In this document: positions 8,798 to 21,200 of the stretch, in pieces
Layout: each line of letters starts with the position of its first letter
How positions within the stretch are numbered: the stretch's first letter is position 1
NCBI RefSeq assembly: GCF_934190775.1
Contig: NZ_CAKPTG010000010.1
Coordinates: 28,410 to 92,409, forward strand
Direction of reading: 5' to 3'
Origin: an uncultured Phascolarctobacterium sp.
Lineage (GTDB): Bacteria > Bacillota > Negativicutes > Acidaminococcales > Acidaminococcaceae
DNA length: 64,000 bases
Notes under the pieces: generated by a model
Database searches by the model: none
What the model was told of the DNA's origin: nothing
The model's input: only the letters and a program-made list of their open reading frames with translations
Position numbers and translations under genes: made by a program

Positions 8798-9235
8798 CTA
8801 ATTTGCCTGCCAGATGAGCTGCATTATTTTTTTATATTCTTTTTCCAGATGCTTGATGATTACATCCAGCACGGTATAAATCATGTCGCCCTCCAGCCTG
8901 CCATTTTGGCAGAGCAAGCAGCTGTCCAGGTAGAGTGAACCGTCATCTGTAAGATAATATTTGAACACCTTATATTGACGGTTCACCTTGTTGATTTCCC
9001 TCAGAATGGCCACTTCGTTCGTCTCGTTGACAGCATTTGCTGCCAGCTGCACGCGAAGCATACCATAAATACTGCTGTCCAGGATGACCAGCGTCGGCAG
9101 ACGCTGGCCTTCAACAACAATGTGAGAACGGAAGACCACTGTGTTCAGCTTATCCTCGCTAATCTGTTCAATGGCAAAGCAGGTAATCTTCTTATCATCC
9201 AGATATTTGATAAAAGCTTCTGCCTTTTTGTTCAT
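8798..9235 (-). CDS. YbjN-like small protein in the secretion operon
   Basis: The 145-residue protein has no signal peptide. Its pattern (paired helices, then a strand-rich middle with LREINKVNRQYKVFKYYLTD, then DGSLYLD, and a long C-terminal helix) resembles the YbjN/type III chaperone-like fold; this is fold-level recognition only. It lies between tpsA and tpsB: the adhesin stops 12 bp upstream, and the AGGAGG site overlaps the adhesin's end. A cytoplasmic chaperone or quality-control role for the giant adhesin is a reasonable inference. A general stress YbjN role cannot be excluded. Confidence 0.65.
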   Translation of the reverse strand: MNKKAEAFIKYLDDKKITCFAIEQISEDKLNTVVFRSHIVVEGQRLPTLVILDSSIYGMLRVQLAANAVNETNEVAILREINKVNRQYKVFKYYLTDDGSLYLDSCLLCQNGRLEGDMIYTVLDVIIKHLEKEYKKIMQLIWQAN

Positions 9236-9247
9236 CAGCGTTTCCTC

Positions 9248-12200
9248 CTATGCTTCTACAGTGATTTTTGCGGGTTCGCTCTTGCTATCTTCTTCATCCA
9301 GGTCATACAGGTCGTAGCGGAAGTATTGTACTACATCCGGTGCGTGATTGATGTCATATTCCTCTGCTTTGTTCTCGTTGAGCTGCTGCAGCATATGGTC
9401 TACAGCGGTAAAGCGTTGGTCATAAACATAATCGTAATTACGCAGATCAAGCAGTGCGCCGTTGCTGTGCTGAATGTTCGGCTGAGCAGTGAAGTGCAGG
9501 TACATCCATTTATTCGGGTTAGTACCCTCCTGCTGCCATTCATCCAGATTTTGCGCCGGGTTGTTCACTGCAATGTTGTTCCAGTAAGCGCTGTCGCTGC
9601 CGTCACGCTGCGGCGGTGCGCCCCATACAGCAGTCTTCATATGCTTATTGCTGAAATGCGCAACATTGTTGACTACCAGCTTATCAATATGGAACATGCC
9701 CTCGCTTACTTTGATAGAGCCGTTGTTGAGCCACAGATGCTCGAAGCGGACGCCCTTATTGGTAATTATCTCACCAATCTTCAGATTGTCAATAGGCTTA
9801 TCAGGTTGTGCGCCGTCCGGAACGATGGTCAGAAGGCCATCAGCATCCAGACGCTGCTGAATCTTGTTCAGGTCAATATCGCTGCCCTGGGCAATAATCT
9901 TGGTGCCTGCGATAAGCTCGCCAACCTTAAGCTGCATACCTTCGGTCTTCAGCTGCAGAGCTACCAGATTGCCGTCGATTTTTGCCAAGGTAAGATTGCC
10001 GTTGGCAACGTCGATAAGCGCGTTGTTGGTAGCATAAATCTCATGCAGGTCAACATCTCCGGCACCCTTGATCTGCAGTTTGAAGTTGCCGCTGTTGATA
10101 GCACCCTTGTCGCCAAGAGCGGTGAATTTGTTGTCGTTGTCAGTTACATTACCGTTCTGCAGTACGTCGATGTTAATGTTGCCATGCTCGGCAGTTACAT
10201 CGCCGCCAAAAGTGATGTCGCCTTGAGCTGCGTCTGTCTGCAGGTGGATGTTGCCAGCCGTGCTGTTGATAATACCTTTGGTAGTAATGCTGCCTTTGGC
10301 ATTGTATTCAACATTCTGCTGAGCCTTAACTTCTCCGCTGGTTGTAATGCTGCCGCCTGCATCCAAATCTACGTTAGCGTTGGTAGAAGTGAGATTGCCG
10401 TTAGCAGTAATATCCTGCGCTGCGTCAATATCTACTGCCTGATCAGCAGTTACGTTCTGCGTCGTTACGCTGCCACCTGCGTTCAAATCTACGTTAGCAT
10501 TAGTAGAAGTAACATCATCGTTGGTGTTGATATCGCCGTTAGCATTGGCAATTACGTCATCATGAGCAGTTACTGTGCCATTAGTCGTAATGCTACCGCC
10601 GTTCGCCTTCAAATCTACGTTAGCATTGGTAGAAGTGAGATTGCCGCTAGCAGTGATATTATTCGCTGCATCGATATCTACATCATTGTTAGCAGTTACG
10701 TTACCGGTATTTACATTGCCAGTGCTGGAGTTGAGCTTTGCTTTACCGTTTGCTGCAGTAACATCGCCGATGGTGTTGATATCGCCATTAGCATTGGCAA
10801 TTACGTTGTTAAGCGCATTTACTGTGCCTTGGGTTGTAATGCTGCCACTGCGTGCATCCAGAGTAATTTCACCATTGTTAGAAGTGAGATTGCCGTTAGC
10901 AGTAATATCTTGCTGTGCGTCGATATCTACTGCCTGACCAGCAGTTACTTTCTTCGTAGTTACGCTACCTGCGCTAGAGTTGAGAACTGCATTACCGTTT
11001 GTTGCAGTAACGTCGCCATTGGTGTTGATATTGCCGTTAGCATTCGCAATTACGTTGTTATGAGCATTTACTGTGCCATTAGTCGTAATGCTGCCACCTT
11101 TAGCCTTCAAATCTACGTTAGCGTTGGTAGAGGTGAGATTGCCGCTAGCAGTGATACTATTCGCTGCATCGATATCTACTTCGGTTTTGGCAGTTACGTT
11201 CTGAGTATTTACGTTGCCTGCGATAGAGTTGAGAACTGCTTTACCATTATCTGCGGTAACATCGCCGTTAGTGTTGATATTACCGTTAGCGTTGGCAATT
11301 ACGTTGTTAAGCGCATTTACTGTACCTTGAGTTGTAATGCTACCGCCTGCATCCAGAGTAATTTCACCATTGTTAGAGATGAGATTTCCGCCTGCAGTGA
11401 TACTATTCGCTGCGTCGATATCTACATCATTATTGGCAGTTACGTTACCGCCAGTTGCAACAGATCCCTTCTTAGAATTGATGCTTACCTTATCAGCTGC
11501 ATTCAAAGCAACTCCTTCTGCCGTAGTAATATCGCCATCGGTCGTAACCGTAATATTACCGGTATGCTCATCATTATACTTAGAGGTATCAATAGTGGAA
11601 TTAATGGTAATTTTGCCGGTATCTGCCTGGTAGTTTTCAATCAGGACATCGCCCTTGATATGAGAATCAGCAACAGTAACCAGCAGATTATCCGTCGTAC
11701 CATTAAACCTGGTTACGCCATCAACCATCAGGCTGCTGCCTGCGTTCTTACCCTTAATCGTCAGGCTCTTCACCTTATTGCCCTTGCTGAGCAGCTGCTG
11801 CGTCTTGCCGGATTCAACTGTCAGATTGTCTGCAGTGATTCCCTTAGCCGCTGCATCCTGCATTACGCTGCCGTTAGCATCCAGCGTCAGGCCGTTGTTA
11901 GCACCGTTCACTGTAATGCTGCCGTTGCCAAGTGCGATATTACCATTAGTAGCGGTAATTACGCTATCAGCGCCAGCTACCAACGTGCTGCTGTTCAGGT
12001 TAACGTCATTGCCTGCAGTGATGTTGCCTGCGCCAATAGAGGTAATGCTGCCGGTTGTTACTTTCACATCATTACCTGCGTTAATATCGCTTACACCACC
12101 TGCAGTAACAGTACCTGCGTTCAGGTTAACGTCGTTGCCTGCAGTAATGTTGCCTGCGCCGCCAGAAGTAATGCTACCGGTTGTTACATTTACGTCTCCG

Positions 12201-15200
12201 CCTGCAGTGATATTGCTTGCGCCGCCTGCAGTAACAGTACCTGCGTTCAGGTTAACATTGTTACCGTTAACAGTTACATCTCCGCCTGCGCTAATGCTGC
12301 CGTTACCTGTATCGTTACCGAAGTTTACGTCGCCGTCCAGGTTGAGCTTAGCATTTCCTTTAGCAGTAATGCTGTCAACTACCAGGCCCGTATCTCTCTC
12401 GCCTGCGCCCTGCAGGTAAATAGAACCATTGTCTGCCTTAGCGTTAATTACAGCGCCATTTTCCAGAATACGGATACCATCATCAGCTTTGCCGATATCG
12501 CCGTTGGCTGCCTGCAGGTTAATGCTGTTGGCGTTCAGATAACCGGTATTCTTGCCTGCTTCCGTAGTCATCTGCATACCGTTATCTGCCTTGAGCACCA
12601 GCGTACCTGTTGCCGCATCCTGAATTGTCAGCACCTGCGCCGGCTTGTTGCCTACAGCCGTCTGATGCAGATATACGCCGTGGCCAGTGTCGGTATTTGC
12701 TTCCAGATTGCCGCTGATATTAGTCGTGATGAAGGCATTCTCGCTGCCTACATCGCCCTTGCCACCCTGGATAATAAGGTTATCGGCAACAATGCTGCCA
12801 TCGCTCATGCGAATGCCCTTATCACTGAGCAGCTTAACATCCTGCGTCGTATTAATCGTACCGGAAATATCCAGCATAGTATCCTTAACGCCTGCCAGAT
12901 AAACATTACCGGTATTGGCAGTATTACTGGTGTTAGCCTGCAGATTCAGCTTGCCGCCATCTGCCAGCTGTACCGTAATCTGACGCTGCTGACGAACTTC
13001 AATTCTGTTGTCAGTATCATTCCAGGTAAGGTCACCGGCTTTAGCCTGTGCCAAAAGCTTAAGGTTATCCAGCTTGCCCATCTCGCTGTAGGCAATGTTG
13101 GTTGCTTCGCCGTCGATACCGATGTTCTTGCCTGCGCTCAGGCTGATGTTCTTGCCCTGAACGTTGGCCTTATCTACTGTAAGTACCTGGCCGGGGGCTG
13201 CATTCAGCACGCTGTCCTGAATAGCATACAGCAGCTCATTTTTGCTCCAGCCGTAGGCAGTGCTGTTATCAACCTCTGCGTAGTTGATAATCCACTGCAG
13301 CTCAGCATCGCTATAGCCTTTGCCAGCAAATACACTGTCATTTTGCAAAGCCTGCATATAAGCATCGCGAGCATTAGTAAGTGCTTGTTTCTGTGCCTTT
13401 TCATCTGTAAGCTTCGCTGCTTCCGCACTAGCTTTAATGTAAGCATCCTTCGCTTGGTTGAGAGTTTCGCTGCCGGCAAGCTTATCATTATACTCTTTAG
13501 CTGCTGCTTTATAATTGTCAACCTTAGCTGCATTCAAACGTTGTGCCTGTTTTTCCAGTGCCTGCACACGCTCGCTCTTGGCTGCCGCTGCAGATGCCGT
13601 GCTTTCTTCTGCGCTGTCATTGCTGTTAATCAGTCCCAGCTCCTGCCACTTTTGCAGCTTGCTTTCGCTGTCGGACAAGGTGCTGTCGCCTACTGCGTCG
13701 ATAAAGCTGCCGCTGGTTGTGAGGTTCACATTACCAGTCTGGCTGGCAATATGACCGATACGCATATCGCCGTTGTTGTTGGTCAGCGTAATATCGCCAT
13801 ACGCGTTGGCATTCACGCTTGCAGACATGGTATCACTGCTGGTCAGCGCCTGACCGGGAGCAATTGCTGCGTTGATTGCACCAAGGCTGGTGAAATCAAT
13901 GCGGTTGCCGTTCAAAACAGTGCCATCTGCTGTAGTAATGTCACCTGCTGCGTTGATTACCAGGTTACCGCTCAACGCGCCCTTATTGCCGCCGACAAAT
14001 TGCAGCTTGCCACGGTCGGAATTGATGCTTACGTCACCAGTTGTTGCTTCAATATTCAGCTTCGCCATGTTGCCCAATGCGCTGTGATTAATGCTGATGC
14101 CTTTGGCTGCTTTAGCAGTCAGGTCGTCTGCGTCAACGCGTGCACTGCCAACAGAGCTGATAGCACCGCCGATGCTGTTTAAGGTAACCTTGCCGATTGC
14201 GCTGCCGTCAGCCTTAGTCGCATTGCTGATGTTGCCTGCAAGATACATATCCTTGGCACTGGTAACGCTGATGTCACCGCTGCCGCCGGTCATGAAGCCA
14301 ATGTTAATCGGCTTATCACCCTTAATCGTATAAGTACTGCTGGTGGAATGCATCTGGGTTTCAGTCCAGGTGTAGGTGCAATGGCCATAGCCGAAGATTT
14401 TGCCCCATGTGCCGGAATATTTTTTATTCTGGACAACAGGAGTGTAAGTCGATTCATTAGGATTATTATAGTCCTTAGTCGTTACACCATATTCCTTGGC
14501 GTTAGTGTTCACCTTGATAACAGTACCCTGTCCCAACGGATCGGCGCCAGTGATACTGGAGGAAGAAACCTCTGTCATACCCTTCTTAACTTCCTCGTTC
14601 TCGATAAAGTCTTTAGTAGTGCCGTATTTGATCAGGCCCCAGGCAATGAAGTCCTTCTCATACTGCCACTTGATAATCTTCTTATCACCGGAGGTGCCAC
14701 CTGTCCAGTTAATCGTCATGCCGTTAGCCGGTTTATAAGTGGTAGCAGAACCATTAACCTGCGTTTTGCTGGTAGAGATTGCATTACCCTTACTGTTAAG
14801 CGTCGTTGTCTTAACGGACATCTTCTGGCCATCAGTGGTGTACTCAGTCAAGGTATTCTTCTGCGTATCCTTAATGCTGATGAGGCCGGTGATATCCTTA
14901 TTAGTGATTTTGTTCACCCGCAAATTGCGGTCTGCGTTCGTAGTATTAATCGCAATGTTGGCAGTACCGTCCATTGCCAGCAGCTTGCCACTGCCAGTGC
15001 TCGACAGTGCGCCGGTAATATAAATCTTACCGCCGTTAGGCTCAATTGCTTCCGTCAGCAGCTCCTTAGTAGCGGGGTTGTAGTAAACCTTAACAGTATA
15101 GTCATAAGCGCCGGTTGTTGAGTTATAAACTGCGCCGGCCTTTGTGCTTACGCAATACTTATCGTTGGACATAACATATTGATCGGTAAGTGCAGTCTGG

Positions 15201-18200
15201 TTACGCGCATAGTCCCTATCCAGATTGCCGATTTTGTTGTTGGCTGCATTATCAAGTGTAACCTTGAAATTCTTGTAGCCACTCTGTACCAGGCCGTCCA
15301 GGTTAACATTCAGGCCGCTGATATAAACGTTATTGCCTGCAACAATACCGCTGGATTTATTGACGCTGTAATTCCTGATCTCATTAACCTCTGCATCAGT
15401 AAGGCCAAGAGCGTCCTTATGCGCAATCAGAGCGTCCTTATACGCCTGATAGCTGCCGATATTGCTCAGCCAGTCAATAGTAGTCTTGCCATTAACACCC
15501 TGATTGGAAACATAGCTTTGAATCTTTTTAGCAATAGCATCGCTGAACTGGTACTTGGTTACCGGGTCACCACCAACAAGCAGCAGCCCCTTGCTGTTCT
15601 GCGTTACCGAACCCTTATCAGCCTTCAGCTCGATGTTGCGGGCGCTGATATTGGCATTGCCGTCTACGTTGATATTGTAATTGCTGTTTTGGATTAAAAC
15701 GTCACCGGTGCTGTTCTGCACAGTACCAAAGATACCGATATCAGCCTTAGTCAAACCGTTGTTAGATATGCCAGTGCTCTTGACAGTAATCTTCGGATCT
15801 GCGTTAGTACCTGCAGCAGTATTCATTGTACCATTGAAGCCATCAACCTTGCTCACCTCAGCATCGTTGTAGCGGATTACGCCGCCCTTATCCTTGATAG
15901 CCAGGTCGTTAATCTTCAGGTACAGGTCACTGCTGTTATTAATCGTCAGGTTCTTGGCACCCTGCGCCGTCAGGTTGCCGCTGCCCTGCAGCTTGTCAGC
16001 CTCGATATTGATGTTGCCGCCGGAAACAACGATATCCTTGACATCAACTGCCGGCAAAGAAATTTTATCGAAAATGCTCTTGTAGGTTTTGCCATTCTCT
16101 ACGCTGGTCTTGACAAAGCCATTCTCCTCCATCTGGGTGATGATGCGGTTTCTTTCACTGTTCAAAATGCTGTATTCGTCAGAACCAGAAGCATATTGGC
16201 CCAGAAGCTCATTAATTTCCTGCAGACGGGCGTAAAGACCATTTTCCAGATCAACCACATCTGCAACAATATTCTGCTTGGTATCGAACCAATCCTGACC
16301 TGCACCGGTGGTAACCTTGATGCCGCTGAAGTCTATGCTGCCTTCTTTAACAACCTTGCCGTTTTCAACCTTAGGATTAGTAACCTTAGTGCTGCCGCTG
16401 ATGGTAAGCTCCAGATTATTATGGATGCCTGCGCGTACATTTTTACCGCTGGCAATATCCACATAGTTGGCAACCGTTTCGCCCGGAGTTACCTCGCCCA
16501 AGGCGGTGGAGGTAACGGAACCGCTGCCGCTGGTACCCTTATAGATGTTGTATTCGCGGGCGGAGGTCGATACGGTAGTCATGCCCTTGCCAGCCTTGAA
16601 GTTGACATGGCGTACACTGTCGATATCTCCGTTGATGCTTACCTGATTTTCCTGCGTCATCGTGTTCTTGGCTTTCGGAGCAGTAGCCAGAGGAACTGCC
16701 GTCTTGTTATATGCATCCGCCAGCACGTTGTAGGTCAGCGAGGAGGTGATGCCGTCCAAGTTTGCGCCTGCGTAAATATTTACGTCATTGGTGCTGAGTA
16801 TCTTACCATTAGTAACGGTAATCTTGTTGCTGCGCTTCAGGGTGTTATCTGTTTTGGCAGAAGCTGCACCCACAGCACCGCCCTGGGTATCAGCAGTAGT
16901 ATCAAAGGTTGCGGTGGTTTCATCGGTTGCTGCGAGGGTGATATCCTGATCAGCCTTCGCCGTCGACAGATTACTGCCATTAACCTTGATGCTGTTGTCA
17001 TAGGTGATAACATTCTTGCTTGCTGCGATAGTAACAGGAACAACGCCGGCAGATTTAAGCGTATTACTGTAATTCATCTTGCCGTCGGTATAAGCCAGCG
17101 CTTCAATCGAGCCTGCGCTGCCGGTACCGCTCAAGTTTGCATTGTCGATATTCACGCCTGCAGTATATTTCAGCACGTTGTCCATATCATTAACATTAAC
17201 ACTGCCGCCGCCATAACCGCTGCCCTTCAGGTCAACGTCATGGTTCAGCGTGTTGTTGGCAATGTAGGACTGCTTGCCGCTGGTTGTGATATCGCCTGTT
17301 ACGTTGATATTAGCGTTATGCTCAACATTGTTTTTAATTTCTGTGCCGCTGGCACCGACAACGGCCGCCGTCAGGGAGTCCGCCAGAATATCCAGCTTAT
17401 CCGCATTGTTGGCTGCAACGCTCAGGGAGCCTACATTCTGCCATTTGCCGCTCACATCAGCAGTAGTATTGGTGGTAATCTCATTCTGCGACCTTGCGGC
17501 AACAGGGTTGAAGCCTACGATACCGCCGCCATAGCCATTGGCATCATTATTTACTGCACTGTAGCCGGAGCTGCTGATGTTTACAGCGCCCAGCCTGTTG
17601 TATACATTCTCTTTAACGCCTGCAGCCTTCACGCTGGTCGTCAGGTTCGTCTTGGTATCGGACCAGTTGCTGCCGCTGGCAATATAACCGCCCACCGTTA
17701 CGCCCAGGGTATCTGCCGAAATAACCGAAGCATTATCAGCCTTAAGCTTCAAAGCGTTAACACTATACTGCTCTTTGCCCACATCAACGCTGACAGTCAT
17801 ATCATTTTCTGCATAAGCAGTGTTGAAGCCTGCAGCGTATTGACCGGAGGCAGTAGCACCAATTGTTTTGGCACTTACGTTATCTACAGCATATTCGTTA
17901 TTATTATCATCCTTGGCAGTCTGGGTGGTTACGTTTGCCGTAATCTCCACATTATCAGCTGCAAAGCTGCTGCCGTCCGCAACCTTTGTTTCTACCGTAC
18001 CGCTGGCCTTAGCCTTGGATACAGCCACACCTGCTACCGCCAGCAGGCCGCCGGTATAAGCCTGTGCCTCTGCGCGTACTGCAGGCTTATTGGTTGCGTT
18101 CAGGCTTACGCTGTCGCCAAGGAAGTCGGAAGCACCGGTTACGTTAACCTTGCTGCTGCCTGCATCCGTAGCGAGTGCAACAATGCCCTGTGCCGCAGCA

Positions 18201-21200
18201 ATGCCAACCATGCCACCGTAGGTTTCTGCAGTAATGCTGTTGGCTTTGACAGAAGCAACATCAACCGTGCCGATATTGTTGTAGCCAATCACCTTATCGT
18301 AATCCGTCTCGTAATAACCTGGTTTACCATCTTTGGAAGGCACGTAGGTTTTTTCATATACATCTTTACCGGCAATAAGCTTGCTGCTGCCGATAGTTAC
18401 AGTATTATTGCTATTATTCGTAGCATTGGTTACCAGCACACCGCCTGCTACAGCGCCTGCAGTTGCGCCGATAGTGCGTACTGCTGCACTGCTGGTATCC
18501 TCCGCTTTAACGGTCAGCGTACCTTTGGAGCTGTTATCGCCTGTAGCCTGAACTGTGCTGCTATTGATAGTAATAGCGTTAGCGCCATGCAGGCTGTTCT
18601 GCGCGTAGGCAGCACTGCCTGCGAAAGCAGCTCCTGCTGCTACCTGATAAGCATCAATCTTGGACGTGCCGTCCTGCGCACTGCCAAGCGTTACATTCTT
18701 GCCAATAAGCTTGCTGTTATTGTTGATGGTTACGCCAGTCTTGCGTTCTACATCAAGAACCGCAACAGAAGCGGCAATGCCGTTGCCTGCGATACCTGCT
18801 GCCACCTGCGCCGATGTCAGCTTAGCATCAACAGTGCGCTTAGCGTTAACCTTCGTATCGCCTGTTGCCTGCAGCGTAGAATTGCTTACCTTCGCCTGCA
18901 CGCCCTCAGCCTTGCTGCTGCCCTTGCTGGCTTTAGTACCAGGACCAGCACTCAGGTTCTGGCCGTTGCTGCCGGTATATTTATTAAAGGTCATGCCTGC
19001 AGCGTTAGCACTGTTGTTACCATTTTCATCAGTAACAGTGCCGACAGTTCCCTGTCCTGCAATTGCAGCATTCGCTTTATCAAGGATATCATTAGTATTA
19101 AAGGTTGCCTTTTTATCACTATCCGTAGTTTCGCTGTCGCCATACTGGTCTGCAGCTGCTGCGCCAATCGTAGTTACGCTGACGTTCGCACTGTAGCCAT
19201 GTCCACCGAGAGCAGCGTTTTCCACCACCTGCTTAACGTCCAGCCTTTCGGTTGCTGCTACGTCGATAGCAGCGGCAGTAATCTTGCTGCCGCTAATTTC
19301 GGTGATAACGCCTGTATCAATCGTGTTCACGCCTACGCCGACGGCAACGCCTGCAGCGCCCACTGCATCAGCACCATTGACAAAGCTTGTTTTCACAATG
19401 TTATCTGCCTTCGCTGCGAAGTTGCCCTGTGCTTGCAGGTTGCTGTTATCCTTCACCAGCGTGGAAACAGTGTTATCCAAATTATTTACAGCTACGTTCA
19501 GACCACCTGCAACCATGCTGGCAGCTACGCCAAAGACTGCTGTTGTCACATCAGTCTTGTTGGCAGCGTTGACAGTAATATTACCTGTTTCAGCCGTTAC
19601 ATTGCTGCCGCTCAGCTCAGCAACAGTCTTGCTGTCATCATCCACTACGCCAATGCCTGCACCACCGGCAGCGCTAACGAGCGCGCCGGAAGCTGCGGCA
19701 GCAGCACTGCGCAACGTAATATCGTTAACGTGGTCGGCATTAATAGCCAAGCCTTTATTTGTGCCTTGAATATTCTTAACTGCAGCAGTAGTTTCTGCGT
19801 CCAGCTTAGCAACCGAAACAGTTCCTGCGCCGGCTCCGGCACCATAAGCACCACCAGCTGCGGCAATACCATAGGAGTTGGTAGACATTTTCGCTTTATT
19901 CAATGCACTGACGTCAATTTTATTGCCGTTGACAAGCTTCTTCGCACTGCCACCGTCAATCATTGCCGTTACATTTCTGCTGACAACACCTGTATCAGAT
20001 GCCAGACCGACACCTGCACCACCGTCAGCGCCACCGCCTACACCAAGAGAACCTACATGGCTTTCGCTCTTGGTAGCATCGTTTGCTGCTACATAAACGT
20101 CTGCCTTGCTGCGGTCGGTCAATGCTGCATTAATGCTACTATCCGTTACCTTGGCATTGGTTGCGCCCAAAATACGGTTAACAGTAACCGTGCCTGCGAC
20201 GCCCACGCCAACGTCAGCACTTACTGCCACACCGCCGCTGACTGCTACATTCGTCAGGTTGTGCTCCGCATCAGCCGCGATGATAACGCCGGTGCGCTTT
20301 TTATCGCTGACTACATTATCATTATCCTTATTGCGTTCGTTGACAGCCACGCCTGCATCATTGCCTGCTGCCGTCAGCTCTGCATTATTAACTACGCTTT
20401 CAGTAGTACCGCTGATTTCATTGTAGGCTACGCCCATGCCAACGCCGGCCTGACCGCCTGCAGCCACACCAAAGGCACCTGCAAAATTCTGCAGGGTATC
20501 CTTACTCTTGGCAATTACGGCCAGCGTGCCGTCTGCATTAATCTTGGCACCGTCAATCGCAGCCTTGGTATCGTTCGCCAGCAGGTTTACGCCGATATTA
20601 CCGGCAATACCTGCAGTTTTGGCAACACCGCCAGCTACGCCGACAGAAAGAATGCTGCTGTCGGATTTAGCTTCGGCTGTGAAGCCCTTAACCTTATATT
20701 CACCCTTGGTAACAGTAGTATTGGTATCAGCATCAAGCTGGTTAACCGCAATACCTGCACCAATCGCAGCGTCTTTAGCACCTGCAGCAACAACGGCAAC
20801 GGTAGTAATCTTGCCCTTGCTGTCAGCAGTAGCCTGCACAGTCGCTGCATTATTCTTATCCTTATTGATATTGGTATTAACAAGCTCTGTATCCGTATCC
20901 TTCTTGATCATAGCAGCAGAGCCTGCACCGCTGAAGGCCACATTACCGGTAGTAATGGAGGTACCTACGGAAATAGTCGTCAGCGTTGCCTTGTCAATAG
21001 CATTAACGCTAATCTGTCCATCGTCAGTAGTGGTAATATCAGCATTATTGATAGCAGCCTTGTTGGTTTGCTTTTTCTCGCCAGCACTGCCGGTGATATT
21101 GCCGATTTCGTTGTAGGCTACGCTGCCGCCGGCCGCAAATTTGGCATTGCTGCCTGCGCTGACGCTTACCGCACCTACTACCGCCAGCTGGTTGCTGTCA

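Noticed and set aside
10310..12300. Regular repeats that might be read as a CRISPR array
   Set aside because: The units are 126 or ~248 bp long, fully in frame and encode one protein. There are no short repeats with unique spacers and no cas genes.
8975..14182. A 1,735-codon open frame on the plus strand, antisense to the adhesin
   Set aside because: It is rich in Cys, Ile and Asn in a pattern mirroring the adhesin repeats, has no start signal, and crosses the adhesin's start-codon-free interior and the YbjN-like gene. The repetitive GCN/GTN/AAC codon use of the true gene leaves few stops on the opposite strand.
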